A stretch of DNA of 64,000 bases from Pelargonium tetragonum. Lineage: Eukaryota > Streptophyta > Magnoliopsida > Geraniales > Geraniaceae. Both the position numbers and the translations under genes were made by a program. Position 1 is the stretch's first letter; the number at the start of each line of letters is the position of its first letter. A model generated the notes under the pieces. The model searched no databases. It was not told the origin of the DNA and worked only from the letters and a program-made list of their open reading frames with translations. Below are positions 25,741-35,699 of the stretch, piece by piece. The stretch spans positions 1-64,000 of the forward strand of contig JAYMTL010000113.1 of NCBI GenBank assembly GCA_036897445.1, in the 5' to 3' direction.

Positions 25741-28185
25741 TAGTTTGATTGAAAAAGCGTGTTGATTTGTCTCTTCTTTTCTTATTTTCTTACAAGGTCA
25801 CTATTATATACATAGCGAGAGCCCCTTTTAGCCGCCTATAGCAAAGAGTATTTGAGAGGAGTTTCAGACAGATACCAAAGAAGTCAAAGTTCGATTCACG
25901 GGATTGAGATTTCATCAATTACCTAAGTGATTCTAAGTGTTTTTCTAGTTATAGGGGCATTTCTCCCGAGCATGTCTAAATGAAATTGAAATGAAAAGGT
26001 CGACTCGGACAATTCCATATCTTTCGAATTTCGATTGGCTTTTTAACAGTGGAGCGCTCCTACTAAAAAGGATTGGAGCACCTTCTAATTAAGGATTCTT
26101 ACTTTACTGTCTAGAGTTTTGATAATTCTTTGTTTTTTTTTGTAAAAGTAAGACATACTAGACACTCACAAGTACTGGTGTCAATATTTTCCTCGGATAA
26201 AAGAACGAATTCCTTAAAGTTATCTAAAATTTTAGTTTGAATTCTTAAAAAAGAGACTCGTTTAACAGGATATTCAGAATGCAAAGTTGGTAGTAGGAAT
26301 TTTTTTTTCGGATCGCCCAGTAAAGGTTTCACTATAATAATAAGAAATAGGCAAAGTACTTCCTTAGAAGTAAGATCTAGGGGTATTAACAACATGAAGT
26401 ATCCATAAGAGTAACATAAGTAAGATTTTGCGTCTATAAGATCTGGAGACTAATAAGAAAGTTACGTGAGTAAGAACATGTCTTTTTGAATTGGAAAGAC
26501 ATCTTTTGACATATGTTTATTGTAATGGATCCATAATAAAGAATAAGAGTGTCTTTTAGTAAGATAAGAACTCACGAGTAAGTAAAGACTATAATAAACT
26601 TTTTTGGGTTTCTTTCAGCTAGGAATCTGCTATCCGTTTAAAAGGGTATCTATAATGTATAATGAATGTCTTAAACACGAGATATAGGTATAATGTACAA
26701 CACCTTACGAGGTAGACTCAAGTTTTTCGCGGGGAAAGGGTTCTCCGGTCTTTCTGTAATTAATATATTTTTTGCTATTTTGAGTCCTGTCCTTTTTGTT
26801 TTGAAAAGGTATAAAAATTCTAAAGGTTTCATTCGAGAGTCTAAATAACAGAAGTTAAAACCCGAATTTCCTGGTCAAGTGAATTCTCTTGGTGTCACAG
26901 TGTGATATTATAACTATATCTAGTACTATCATACGTCCCTACCTCGCTATGCTACAGAAGAGCCTTTCTGTTTCTACTTATAAGGCTGGCTCCCCGATAT
27001 ACCAGTAACAACAAAGAGCAAGGGGGCAATAACTTTAAAAAGAACAAAACTACTAGAGCCCCAATACGATAAAGAATTTTTCCTATTTTCCTATCAGATC
27101 TATTACTACTATACAAAAAGTACACCTAGCTATGAATAAGATTTATTAAGAAACAAAGGTTACGGAGTGAGAAGTAATTCAATGAGCAGTGACCGGGCTT
27201 AGGCCCCTTGTATTCCGGTATTCTGTGTAAATAGACCCCTTTTGTATTATATAAAACAAGGGAGTGAAATTTCACTATTGACCAGACCCTTATAAGGCAT
27301 ATCAGCATTAAGACGATGCATTCTGAAATTACTGTTTTATAGGTTTAATGTACGAGAGCCAGTTTTCTTTTTTTTACCCGCCTGCCTAATTCATTCATAA
27401 AGAAAAAGCACTATATAGCATACGTAAAGCCCCAAAAGAGTCTTTCTTAGTTATCGTCAAAGAGCCGGCTTATTAGCCTCTTTTTGTTGTATAGAACACT
27501 TCAATTTTCAACAAGCTATAAGTATAAAGTCAGAGTTCTCCTCAAGTCTTTCTAGGGCTTTTCTTTTACCCCTACTGAAAGAAAGGGTTTTTTGGTATCA
27601 TAAAGCTTCTCAAAGTTACTACTGATAATAAGGAGTTAAAGGTGCCCGCTTGATAGAGAGTGGAACAAGTAAGGCTCTCAGGAGCTAGAGAGTCGGTGGT
27701 GAGCTGGATCATAAGAGAGAAGTGGGATTACTAGACTACTCAAGTGAGTGAGATCTTGACCTTTGAGCTGCTATTTAGTTCCTATTTTCTATGTATAGGA
27801 CCTAACCATTCTGCAGTAAGTCAATGGGGGATTCGAGTAGATTTTGGATGAAGAGTAAGAAATGCAATTAGGAACATTTTTAAGGGACTTGTAAAGACTC
27901 GGAGTTCTCCCACCGGATCCTTTATTATATTCAGGGTAACTTTCATTTCAAGGCAAGGAAAGTTCTTTAAAAAAGCACACACAGTTTTACTACGGACTTT
28001 GATGTTTAGAGTGATAAGGTTGTTCATATCTAATGTACTTAAGAAAGCTTCGCAAATAGTAAGGAGTGAAGGGTGCTTGAAGACAGCCAGTATATCTTAA
28101 AATGGAGTTACAAAGGGTGCCGCTACAATATCGACAAGACTCCTCTTAAAGAAAAGAACTTGCTAAAATAGAGAAATTAGGCTAC
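25741..28185. other. Gene-free background
   Basis: Minus-strand frames at 26111-26395 (94 codons), 27126-27308 and 27821-28027 are present but have no recognisable motif, supporting start signal or partner, and their lengths are within chance. Two tRNA-like words (for example AAGTTCGATTCACGG near 25888) do not fold into a T-arm. Nothing else is seen. Confidence 0.5.
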
Positions 28186-28270
28186 CCAACCTTACTGGAA
28201 AGACTTGAACTTCGTTACCTTGTCATTTAAAGCATAGTTTGTCGGCTCTACTTCCCGATACCGGGGTTGG
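28186..28270 (-). pseudogene. tRNA-like 85-nt relic (weak)
   Basis: On the minus strand, GAAGTTCAAGTCTTTC gives a T-arm-like stem and loop (4 bp with one wobble). GTAGAGCC upstream resembles the 3' half of a D-arm. CCAACC and GGTTGG at the two ends (28265-28270 and 28186-28191) can pair. The spacing between the T-arm and the closing stem is too long for a standard tRNA, and no clean anticodon stem forms. This is either a decayed tRNA or coincidence; I would not call an anticodon. Confidence 0.15.
28208..28221 (+). repeat. AACTTCGTTACCTT repeat, copy 1
   Basis: Exact 14-base word found again at 28454-28467 and, inverted, at 30836-30849. The similarity between the first two copies extends loosely to about 28 bases (both reach an AGCAT word). 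Confidence 0.55.
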
Positions 28271-28453
28271 TCCAAAAGCGATATATAATGTTCAAAAGAT
28301 CTGTACTGTATAATTTTATAAAGACTAAGGACTCCTATTTATATATCGAGATCACATTAGTTAAGTTTCCTTGGAAGTTCTCTGAGAGATTTGCTATTAT
28401 CTTTTTGGTTGTATGATAGATAATATAAGAATTCTCTACTTTCTACTACAATT

Positions 28454-28467
28454 AACTTCGTTACCTT
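28454..28467 (+). repeat. AACTTCGTTACCTT repeat, copy 2
   Basis: Second exact copy. It lies immediately upstream, in plus-strand order, of the tRNA-like T-arm at 28488-28504. Confidence 0.55.
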
Positions 28468-28487
28468 GCCTCAAATAAGCATCTTCA

Positions 28488-28504
28488 ACCGGAATTGAAC
28501 CCGC
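28488..28504 (-). pseudogene. tRNA T-arm-like relic
   Basis: On the minus strand GCGGG-TTCAATT-CCGGT forms a T-arm with four of five pairs (one wobble, one G-G mismatch) and a canonical TTC loop. The CGCGGGTTCAATTCC string resembles the 3' part of plant and algal plastid tRNA-His, quoted from memory. The expected anticodon and acceptor arms are not evident in the flanking 60 bases. Most likely a remnant or chance match. Confidence 0.2.
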
Positions 28505-29740
28505 GTATCTTCGTGCACTCAATTCGCGATGTAACAAGGAGGTTTCTAAGCCTTCTTACAACTAGAGTACTTGGAAACTCTCTTTCTCAAGCTAAGAAAA
28601 GTTATACCCTTCAAAATAGGAAACCTAGCAAATCCGAGACTTCTATCTTTTACAGTAAATTCCTTCCTTTCAATAGTACAAAAAACACTACCCAGAATTT
28701 CTAGAATGTCAATTATCACAAAATTCAGTACTTCATATAGGGTGCTCCTTGACCTGTTTAGCATCAACCTTTTGAGTTTCCTTATATACTTTCTCTACGT
28801 CGATTCTTACTATTATTTATTGACCTTCCTACTGCTTTCTTTAGAACTCTTTGGAATATAGAAGTACAGTCACGCAAAAAGGAACCCCTATAATATTCAG
28901 ACTAGGAAAACCCCTCTTGTAACTTAACCTTTCTAAGTGAAATTTGAAAAGAATTAGAGGGCTTAATAGCTCCACTTACTTAATATACTAAAGAAATTTT
29001 AAACACTTGTTTACCTGGTGCCTAAAAAACTTCTACTAGAAATCCTGAAACCACTATATTATATAGAATTTTCTGCTGAGAGCCTCTATTTGACCTGTTT
29101 ACTATCCTTACCAAATACCTTTAGAGCTAGACTCAACTGCCCTAGGTTACTCTTTTTAGTACAACCTTCCTCTAAGAACCTAAAAACAAATCCAGCTCTA
29201 CTTCTTTTTGAATAGTCCGAAATAGGAACCCTAGAAAAAAAGAGCCTTCTTCTGCTTACTTGCTAAACGGACCTGTTTTAAGAACTTTACGTGTGGGCCT
29301 ACTTTATTGTATTCCCCTCTTTCTACGATTCTGCCTATTCAACGAATAAGGAGACCGGCTTAGAAATTTCTTGGTTAGGGGAAATCGCCTTACCTGACTT
29401 TTTGACTTCATATTCATGCTCAATCCCAGTAGACTGCTCTTTTTACCTTACCTTATTAGGCTTTGAACTAACTAAAAGACTCCTAGCTACCTCCCCCTTT
29501 TCACTAGCCAATAACCCAGAACTAGGAAACCCAGTTGGGCATGAAAGTAAATAATGCTTATCTTACTATCCAGCTATCTAGAGTTTCATTTCTTGCTAGG
29601 ATTTGCCTATTCTATTTAGCATCGGGATTTCTTACATTTGAGTTCCATATCTTAAATGAAAGACTTTCTCGACTATTCCCACTTGGTCTTACTATTATCG
29701 ACTTCTTTCCTTTAGAGCTACTTCACCACTTTCTTTAGGG
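28495..29740 (+). other. Pyrimidine-rich stretch with several chance-length forward frames
   Basis: Five overlapping or adjacent plus-strand frames of 65-96 codons lie in 1.25 kb (28495-28704, 28571-28861, 29018-29215, 29291-29554, 29535-29738). The + strand is rich in C and T here, and all three stop codons contain purines, so long open frames are expected from composition alone. The encoded peptides are hydrophobic, Leu/Phe/Ser-rich and show no known motif. A family B fragment (CTAGAATGTCAATTA) sits at 28701-28715. I do not call genes here. Confidence 0.4.
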
Positions 29741-30770
29741 CTTTCTCTTGATAAGACCTACCTACTCGAGTCTGAAGTTTAAGTCTATTCCTACTATCTT
29801 CCTAATGAAACTTTCTTAGGCTTACCCTCGAGGGAGACCCTGTTACTTCGCTTTAGTATATCCCTATCAACTTTCAAGCTTTCCTTAAAGCTTACTGAAG
29901 CTTATACAGGAAGATATTACGTAACAAATTGAGCTCGACTTTCAAAGGAAACCTTCCCTCGTGCCCCTACTAGAACCTGAAACGCGTATTCTGTTTATTA
30001 ATGAAACTCACAGGACTCGCTTAGAAATTGTTTTTATTATATATTATAGAAAATCTTCCCTACGATAACTAACTGGCGTCTAACTTGGATAAGTAAAGTA
30101 ACATGTGAGAATCCCACATTTCTATTCAAACTAGAAAACCTAACTACTCTTCGGACCCTGACTCAAAGCCCCTATGGCTATCTCTACATTCCCTTTCTTG
30201 CAAAGCGCTCCTTTTTTAGTTATCTGGTTTAGTAATTGAAAAAGAGGAACCGAAAAAACTTTCCGGCAGTCAAAGCTCGTTTCAAACGTTTACAGATGAA
30301 ATCAAATCCTGCCAAAATCTCTAGAATGGCTTTTTCTCACGTTTAGCTACTGTTACCTATTTAGGCGGCGGCTTTTACTATACCATTCCTGAGTTGCTTT
30401 CTTAACTCTTTCAGACTTTGAATACCCTTCTTCATAAACTTTACTTATGCATTCCCAATCGGGTACCCTTAACCTCTTTTCTTGAACTAGACCTACTTTT
30501 TAACTCAAAGTCATTCCTATAACCCGGCTTACTGCTGTATTACGGAGGAGGTGAAGGGAATCTCTAATTTGAGTTAGATGTCTACTAGTCCAGAGTGCTG
30601 TGTATTCGAGTAAGGGGAGATTCCTTGTTACTTTAAAGCGATAAACAAGTGAATTGCTCTGGGATCCTCGATTCTTTATCAAGTTTAGTCATTTTAGTAA
30701 GAAAAAGGGGTAGTAAGGCACTATGTGAAAGTTCTAATACAGTAGTTATTCAAACTCTTTATAGGAGAAA
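29741..30770. other. Gene-free pyrimidine-rich background
   Basis: This continues the C/T-rich texture to about 30.5 kb. Short frames on both strands at 30500-30837 overlap each other and the tandem duplication. They are not supported as genes. Confidence 0.45.
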
Positions 30771-30777
30771 GTTTTTT

Positions 30778-30835
30778 TTGGATACAAGCCAAGGCAAAGC
30801 ACTTCTTTGGATACAAGCCAAGGCAAAGCACTTCT
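30778..30835 (+). repeat. Perfect 2 x 29-bp tandem duplication
   Basis: Two identical 29-base units (30778-30806 and 30807-30835), beginning TTGGATACAAGCC and ending AAAGCACTTCT. There are no mismatches, so the duplication is recent compared with the other repeats in the window. An inverted AACTTCGTTACCTT copy follows directly at 30836. Confidence 0.95.
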
Positions 30836-30849
30836 AAGGTAACGAAGTT
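30836..30849 (-). repeat. AACTTCGTTACCTT repeat, copy 3 (inverted)
   Basis: AAGGTAACGAAGTT, the exact reverse complement of 28208-28221 and 28454-28467. It starts at the base after the 29-bp tandem duplication ends. Confidence 0.6.
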
Positions 30850-33000
30850 AAAGAGATCTTGACTCTAAAAGGGTCTCCGGATCCCAGCTTAACAGGTCTT
30901 TTAGGGAGCCGCTTTGGTTTGCTTTGAATATATGTCTTTCCTTTTCAGGGGCTGTTAAAAATCTTAAGAATTTAAAGAACGTATAACTGAGTAAAGGAAT
31001 TGTAAAGGGTTTCTTTCCTTCCTAATCTAAAGTAGTAAGTACTCTCTATTTTACTTAACAACTAATACAAAAGATTAAGGGAAGACTAATTAGACAACGG
31101 GGTGCAACAAGAAGTCTTGAAATCTGGGATAGTAGGTAGTACATTTCTCAGAAGTTTCTTAATTTGAATAGTAAGAGACTCTTTTAGGAAAGAAAAAGAA
31201 CTCGAGTGAAGCTAAAGCAAGATTTTCTTGTTTTGTATTGGAGTCGCGGTTCCCCTAACTTCACGAAGTTCATGATACAGGTAATGCAATTAAGGTTGAA
31301 GAGTGTTAAGCCCCGCCAATATAAAGAATTTCGTACAAAGTCTTGGAATTAGAAGTAAAGAACAGGGTAGGTAATAGACCAAGTAGCTCTAAATCAAGCT
31401 GTTTCCGGCAAATCAAATAGGAAAGCTTTTGTTGAATCTCTAATTGGAGGGGGTTCAAGCAGCAAACTAGTAAACCCCGTTCTTCTTTCTGGCTTCTTTA
31501 TCTTTTATTGATTCTTCTCTGTCTCCTATCCTATTTATTTACAAGACCTCTTTCTTATTCGAATTCTGGTTATAACGGAGTTACCTATTTCAGTGAAAAA
31601 GTAGGAACTTTCGCATGAAAGAAAAAGTTTGAATTTCTTTGAAGTCTCTTCCCTAGGTAAAAAGACTCGTAGGACTTTTCTCGATGGCTCCTACTCCTAA
31701 AATTAGTTAAGCAAGCTCAATACTATAGCTAAGATATGAATCATACTGATTAAGGATTAGGAAACCACCTTTAGGTTAATTAGATGGGTTTCTATAATGA
31801 AAGATGGAGGAGTACTCTTTTTAGAAGCTGCGTCCATTCCGAAGCTTATTTAAGAAAAGTAATGAAAGAGATTTAGTATATAATTCCTCAAGGCGTCCCT
31901 TCTTTTTCGAAGATTTTGCGGGTTTTAATAAGAATTGTAGAAACTGGTGAATGTCATTTTTCAAACCTTAGTATCTCCCTGCAAGTTTCTTGATTAGTGC
32001 CTTTTTACTCCCTTGCTTGATTTTTTGAAACTGGGTTTTCCTTTTAAAAAGTTAGAGTTATAATATATCGGAAATTCTAATTATTAGGATAGTTCTTAAT
32101 TTTAAGAAATAGAAGGAAATTATACTAGTTTACAGTCCTCAGCTAATCTATTTTTATGCCAAGTAAATCCAGAAAATTGACCTAAGTTAATAAGCTAGAA
32201 TAAAGGCTAAAAAAATAGGGGTCTCTGATCTAGTTTAGAAACGGAGCAATCCTCCCCTTTTGGAAGTGCTTTTATAGCTTATTGTAGGGTTGAGGAGTTG
32301 GTTAAGCAGGCTTAAATACTTATTAACTCGTTTCAAAGGGATGCACACTGAGTAGTAAACTAGGCTTTTTATTCTTCTTTTTAATTTAATAAGAGTTAAG
32401 AGTATAATGAATTTAGGTAAAAGTAACACATTGATACAAGCTTTGTAATTATTCATTAACTCAATGTATATAAAGCATAAACTATAAAGTCTCCTTTTTA
32501 TATAAATAAGAATCCATATAGATTTTGTAACCCGGGTAGAACAAAGTACTCCTATGCTGGGTAACGTTCTCCCATCTAAAGTAAGTTAGGTTTTTTATCT
32601 ATTACCGATTCCTTGACAGCGATATCAGATAAGAATTGGGTACACAGGGTTCTTTCAACATTCAACAAAGGAAATTTCTTCCTGTACACAATAGAGCAAA
32701 CCCTTAGTGTATGCTTGAGCTAATTATAGGCTTTCACTTAGACTTGCAAGAAAGCCTTCCAATCAAACCGGACTTATCCTATAATAGATCTATAGCGATA
32801 ACCCTCTTTCTAATTTATAAGGAATTATATCCAACTAAACCACTAAAGAAACGAGCCCGTAGACTTGTAGAATCCCGAAGCTAAAACTAAGAAAAGATAT
32901 ATGAAACTGGAAACCTAAAAACCTGCTTCTTCTTTCACTCTTTCGTGAGAACTTTATTGGTCTTAAAGCTTGACATACATATAGGGGCTCTTCCCATAGC
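30850..33000. other. Gene-free AT-rich background
   Basis: No supported gene. One CAGGTAATGCAATTAA motif lies at 31278-31293, and a minus-strand frame of 73 codons at 32235-32456 has no recognisable feature. Confidence 0.55.
31278..31293 (+). repeat. Dispersed RGGTAATGYAATTAA motif, copy 3
   Basis: CAGGTAATGCAATTAA, identical over 16 bases to 61047-61062. Confidence 0.5.
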
Positions 33001-33227
33001 TAACAGGTTACTCTATATACTATTCTTATTGACCCGCTTACTAACTTCCTTTAGCCTTGAAACTGACTTATGTATCCAAATCTTCTCGGCTTGCTCCTAA
33101 TAAAGATAAAGAAAGGGAGCTGCAGGAAACCTCTTAAACAAAGAAAACTACCCAATAGCAGGCTAAGAAAGGAATCTATATTCTAACAAGTTTATCAATG
33201 GAAAACCCTCCCTTTTCGTTTTTTAGA

Positions 33228-33295
33228 GTGAGGAATTGAACCTTTCAAAAGACCCTAATAGTTATCCAATTGTCTATCTAAAGCGGCTCCTTAAG
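33228..33295 (-). pseudogene. tRNA-like relic (weak)
   Basis: On the minus strand GAAAGGTTCAATTCCTCA has a canonical TTCAATT loop but only three stem pairs. Upstream, GACAATTGGATAACTATTAGG followed by GTCTT resembles in word order the D-arm and anticodon region of tRNA-Arg(UCU), quoted from memory (GTCTAATGGATAGGAC, then AGGTCTTC). There is no closed acceptor stem. At most this is a decayed copy. Confidence 0.15.
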
Positions 33296-33742
33296 AAAGT
33301 ACTGAGGAACCCTGCCTCAGCAACTCTGTATCTTTCTCCAGAGATATCCCATATTGGGTATACTCCTAAAATCTGTATACCTGATTAGCCCCTTAATAGC
33401 CTGTGCCTGTAATTTGAAAATTTTTTATATTTATACTAGATCTAGAGAGCCCTTTGACTTGACCTACTCACCACTCACTTTCTATTCTAAGTCAATCTTT
33501 ACTAGGCTTTCGTTCTCTCCGAAATCTTTATCCAAATTCAGGTATCTCTATTACACAAAAAGGGGTTATTACTTCCTTGTCACTCCCTCTTTCTAATTGA
33601 AAACCCCAGAGAATTCGAGGACTCACTAGCTAAAATACTGAAGGAATTCCTTAACTTTACCAAACAAAAAAGAAGCTTATAAAAACCTATATCTTACTAC
33701 TCTTACTAATAAAAAAATTCTCTTTCTTTAGATCTAGACTGC

Positions 33743-33762
33743 CTAGAATGCCAATTGCTGTT
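33743..33762 (+). repeat. Family B motif copy
   Basis: CTAGAATGCCAATTGCTGTT, the cleanest copy of the motif. It is followed by GGAGCTACTTC and then TCTCCTGCCTCCCC, which recalls the triplet run of family A. Confidence 0.45.
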
Positions 33763-35387
33763 GGAGCTACTTCTAAGGTGCTACCTATTTCATGTTCTCC
33801 TGCCTCCCCTTTCCCAAGAGTGACCTCCCTCGTTTCGAAATCTTTTATCCTCCCTTTTTTTTGTTAGACTGCTTGCGATTTTGCTCTTCGTTGGTTCAAG
33901 TCGATAAGTGTTAGTTCTTCCTTCTACCTTCGTAATGAAACTTGCTTCTTGATACCTACAACCTTCGGTTCCCTCTTCTCTAAAATCTAAAAGGACCCCT
34001 TATTCTTTATTAAAACAAAAAACAGGAAACTCCTTACTTAGCCCTATTCATTAAGAAAATCCTTGATTGCAGACTTTACTTCATCATTTTCCTTACCTGT
34101 CGTAAACCCATAACCCTACTACTCGGTTGTGCTGGAAAGGGATGCCTTAATAGCTATCTTAACCCGACTTATTGACTTGCTCCTACCTAGCTTCGCTGGA
34201 TAACCTGTACTAGTTTCTTCAATTCTATTTGTTGCATAGAATCCGGAATCCCTCTACCCTTAGAAATTTTCTCGCCTTAAACCCAGCTGCCCGCTTTTCT
34301 TGAAATATTAAAGACTTCCATATCTATTTCTTATCTTATTAGAATCCCAACTAAACTAGTAGTTAATCAAACTTATATTCGGTCTTTGATCCAAAGAATT
34401 GACAAGGATCTAATACCTAATAAAAACAAGAGGAACTCCTTTTAGCTGTCTAGATTCCTTCCTAGAGCCTAGTTAAGCAGTTAACCTCTATAAGCTAACT
34501 GATGAAGTGCTACCTTTATAGCCACAAAGCTACTACTAAAACAAGAGTTCAACTCCGACCATAGTACTTGTAAAGAAAAGCTCCTCCCTGAGCTCTATAG
34601 GAAAAAAGACTACCCTTTAACTTTTGAATATCCTGCAAAAATTTCTATTCTATACCTCGGGGCTCCTAGAAAAGCTCTATATACTTTCAATTTCCTCTCT
34701 TTAATAAAAAATTTTGGCTAAGCAGAGAAGGCCTTGTTTACCTGTTAAAATTCCAATAACCGAGTTTCTCCTAGAGGATTCTAAGGGATATACCTCCCGA
34801 TTTCATTCGGATTTCTTTACACTTAAGAGCCACTCATATTGAAACAAGATCCCGTCTTTATTATTTATTCACTATGCTCTGCAGGATACTTGTACTAACC
34901 TTATTTTAGGATAAGGATTCCTTGACTTAGAGTAGCAAAGATCTCTCTGTGTATTAAGGGAAATCACAAGTGAAACATAAAGCTTTATATAATCTAGTAT
35001 AATAAGAAAGTGGAAGCGGGGCAATGCTAAATCAAAGAGTATAAAATAGAACTTTTAACATAAGGGAACCCCGCTTCAAAAAAAAACAGGTGCACTCCTC
35101 CTTTCTTTTTGCCTGGAATGTAAGTGAGTTAACCCAGGGTTCTATCTTCTATACTATAGAACAAAAGTGCCCTAATGAAAGACCTTCTGATAGGATACTT
35201 TTTTCACGAAGTACGTAATAAAAGTGATTTTAAACTTTCTACTTCTTTTCCTTTATAAGGCGGAAAGATCCTAATAATATCTTATTAATTATACCCGTCC
35301 CTTGAAGCAAGGAGCTTTTAGAATTCGAGATAACAGCCCGAGTTTTTCTAAATTGAAAGGACTTTACACAGAAGGTGAGTCCTTTTT

Positions 35388-35660
35388 TTGTATAAAGACC
35401 CCAGAAAAAAGAGGACCAAACGGATACTCGTTACCAAAGCTAAAGAGAGATTTGGCATTCTAGATATAAAAGGTTGGATGAACCCTAAACCGGTTTCTTT
35501 GACTGAAATTCTTTTCTTAAAGGGTTCCTCGAACCCGGGTTTTTTAGTATCAAGAGTTGTCAAGGATCTAGTCAAATCGGGTGCTAAATGGGTCACCATA
35601 GAATACTCAACTCTAAATTCTAAACTAGAGGAGGATTCTGGATCTAAAATAGAAACATAA
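35388..35660 (+). CDS. Unassigned small open frame, best coding candidate
   Basis: The frame is open from 35379 to a TAA at 35658-35660. The longest version starts at TTG 35388 (90 residues); the first ATG is at 35478 and would give 60 residues. No ribosome-binding or promoter signal decides the start. Composition is unusually protein-like for this window: about 28% G at first codon positions against roughly 15-18% at positions two and three (hand count), with mixed Lys, Glu, Asp and Gly and two Trp. The N-terminal part is basic (KDPRKKRTKR), the middle contains PVSLTEILFLKG, and the end is acidic. No signal peptide or membrane span is evident. A decayed relative at 56.30-56.43 kb preserves GYLVSRVFEDL where this frame has GFLVSRVVKDL, and a later Trp-Val, suggesting real ancestry. 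I do not recognise the family. It could also be a chance frame in a duplicated noncoding segment. Confidence 0.3.
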   Translation: MYKDPRKKRTKRILVTKAKERFGILDIKGWMNPKPVSLTEILFLKGSSNPGFLVSRVVKDLVKSGAKWVTIEYSTLNSKLEEDSGSKIET

Positions 35661-35699
35661 GCCTTTTTCTCTTTTATTTGTTTGTATCCTTTTAGCTTT

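Larger units (their letters stand above)
33001..34950. other. Pyrimidine-rich gene-free region
   Basis: C/T-rich on the + strand. It holds the tRNA-like words at 33228 and a family B copy at 33743, followed by a Ser/Pro-codon-rich run (33765-33830). The frame at 33354-33596 has no motif. No gene called. Confidence 0.45.

Noticed and set aside
25880-25910. AAGTTCGATTCACGG resembling a T-arm
   Set aside because: The stem strands are not complementary and no acceptor stem exists.
26111-26395. 94-codon minus-strand frame
   Set aside because: Within chance length, no domain, no neighbouring gene or repeat copy.
28495-29738. Cluster of five plus-strand frames of 65-96 codons
   Set aside because: The DNA is C/T-rich on this strand, which removes stop codons by composition. 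The peptides are Leu/Phe/Ser-rich, overlap one another and show no motif.
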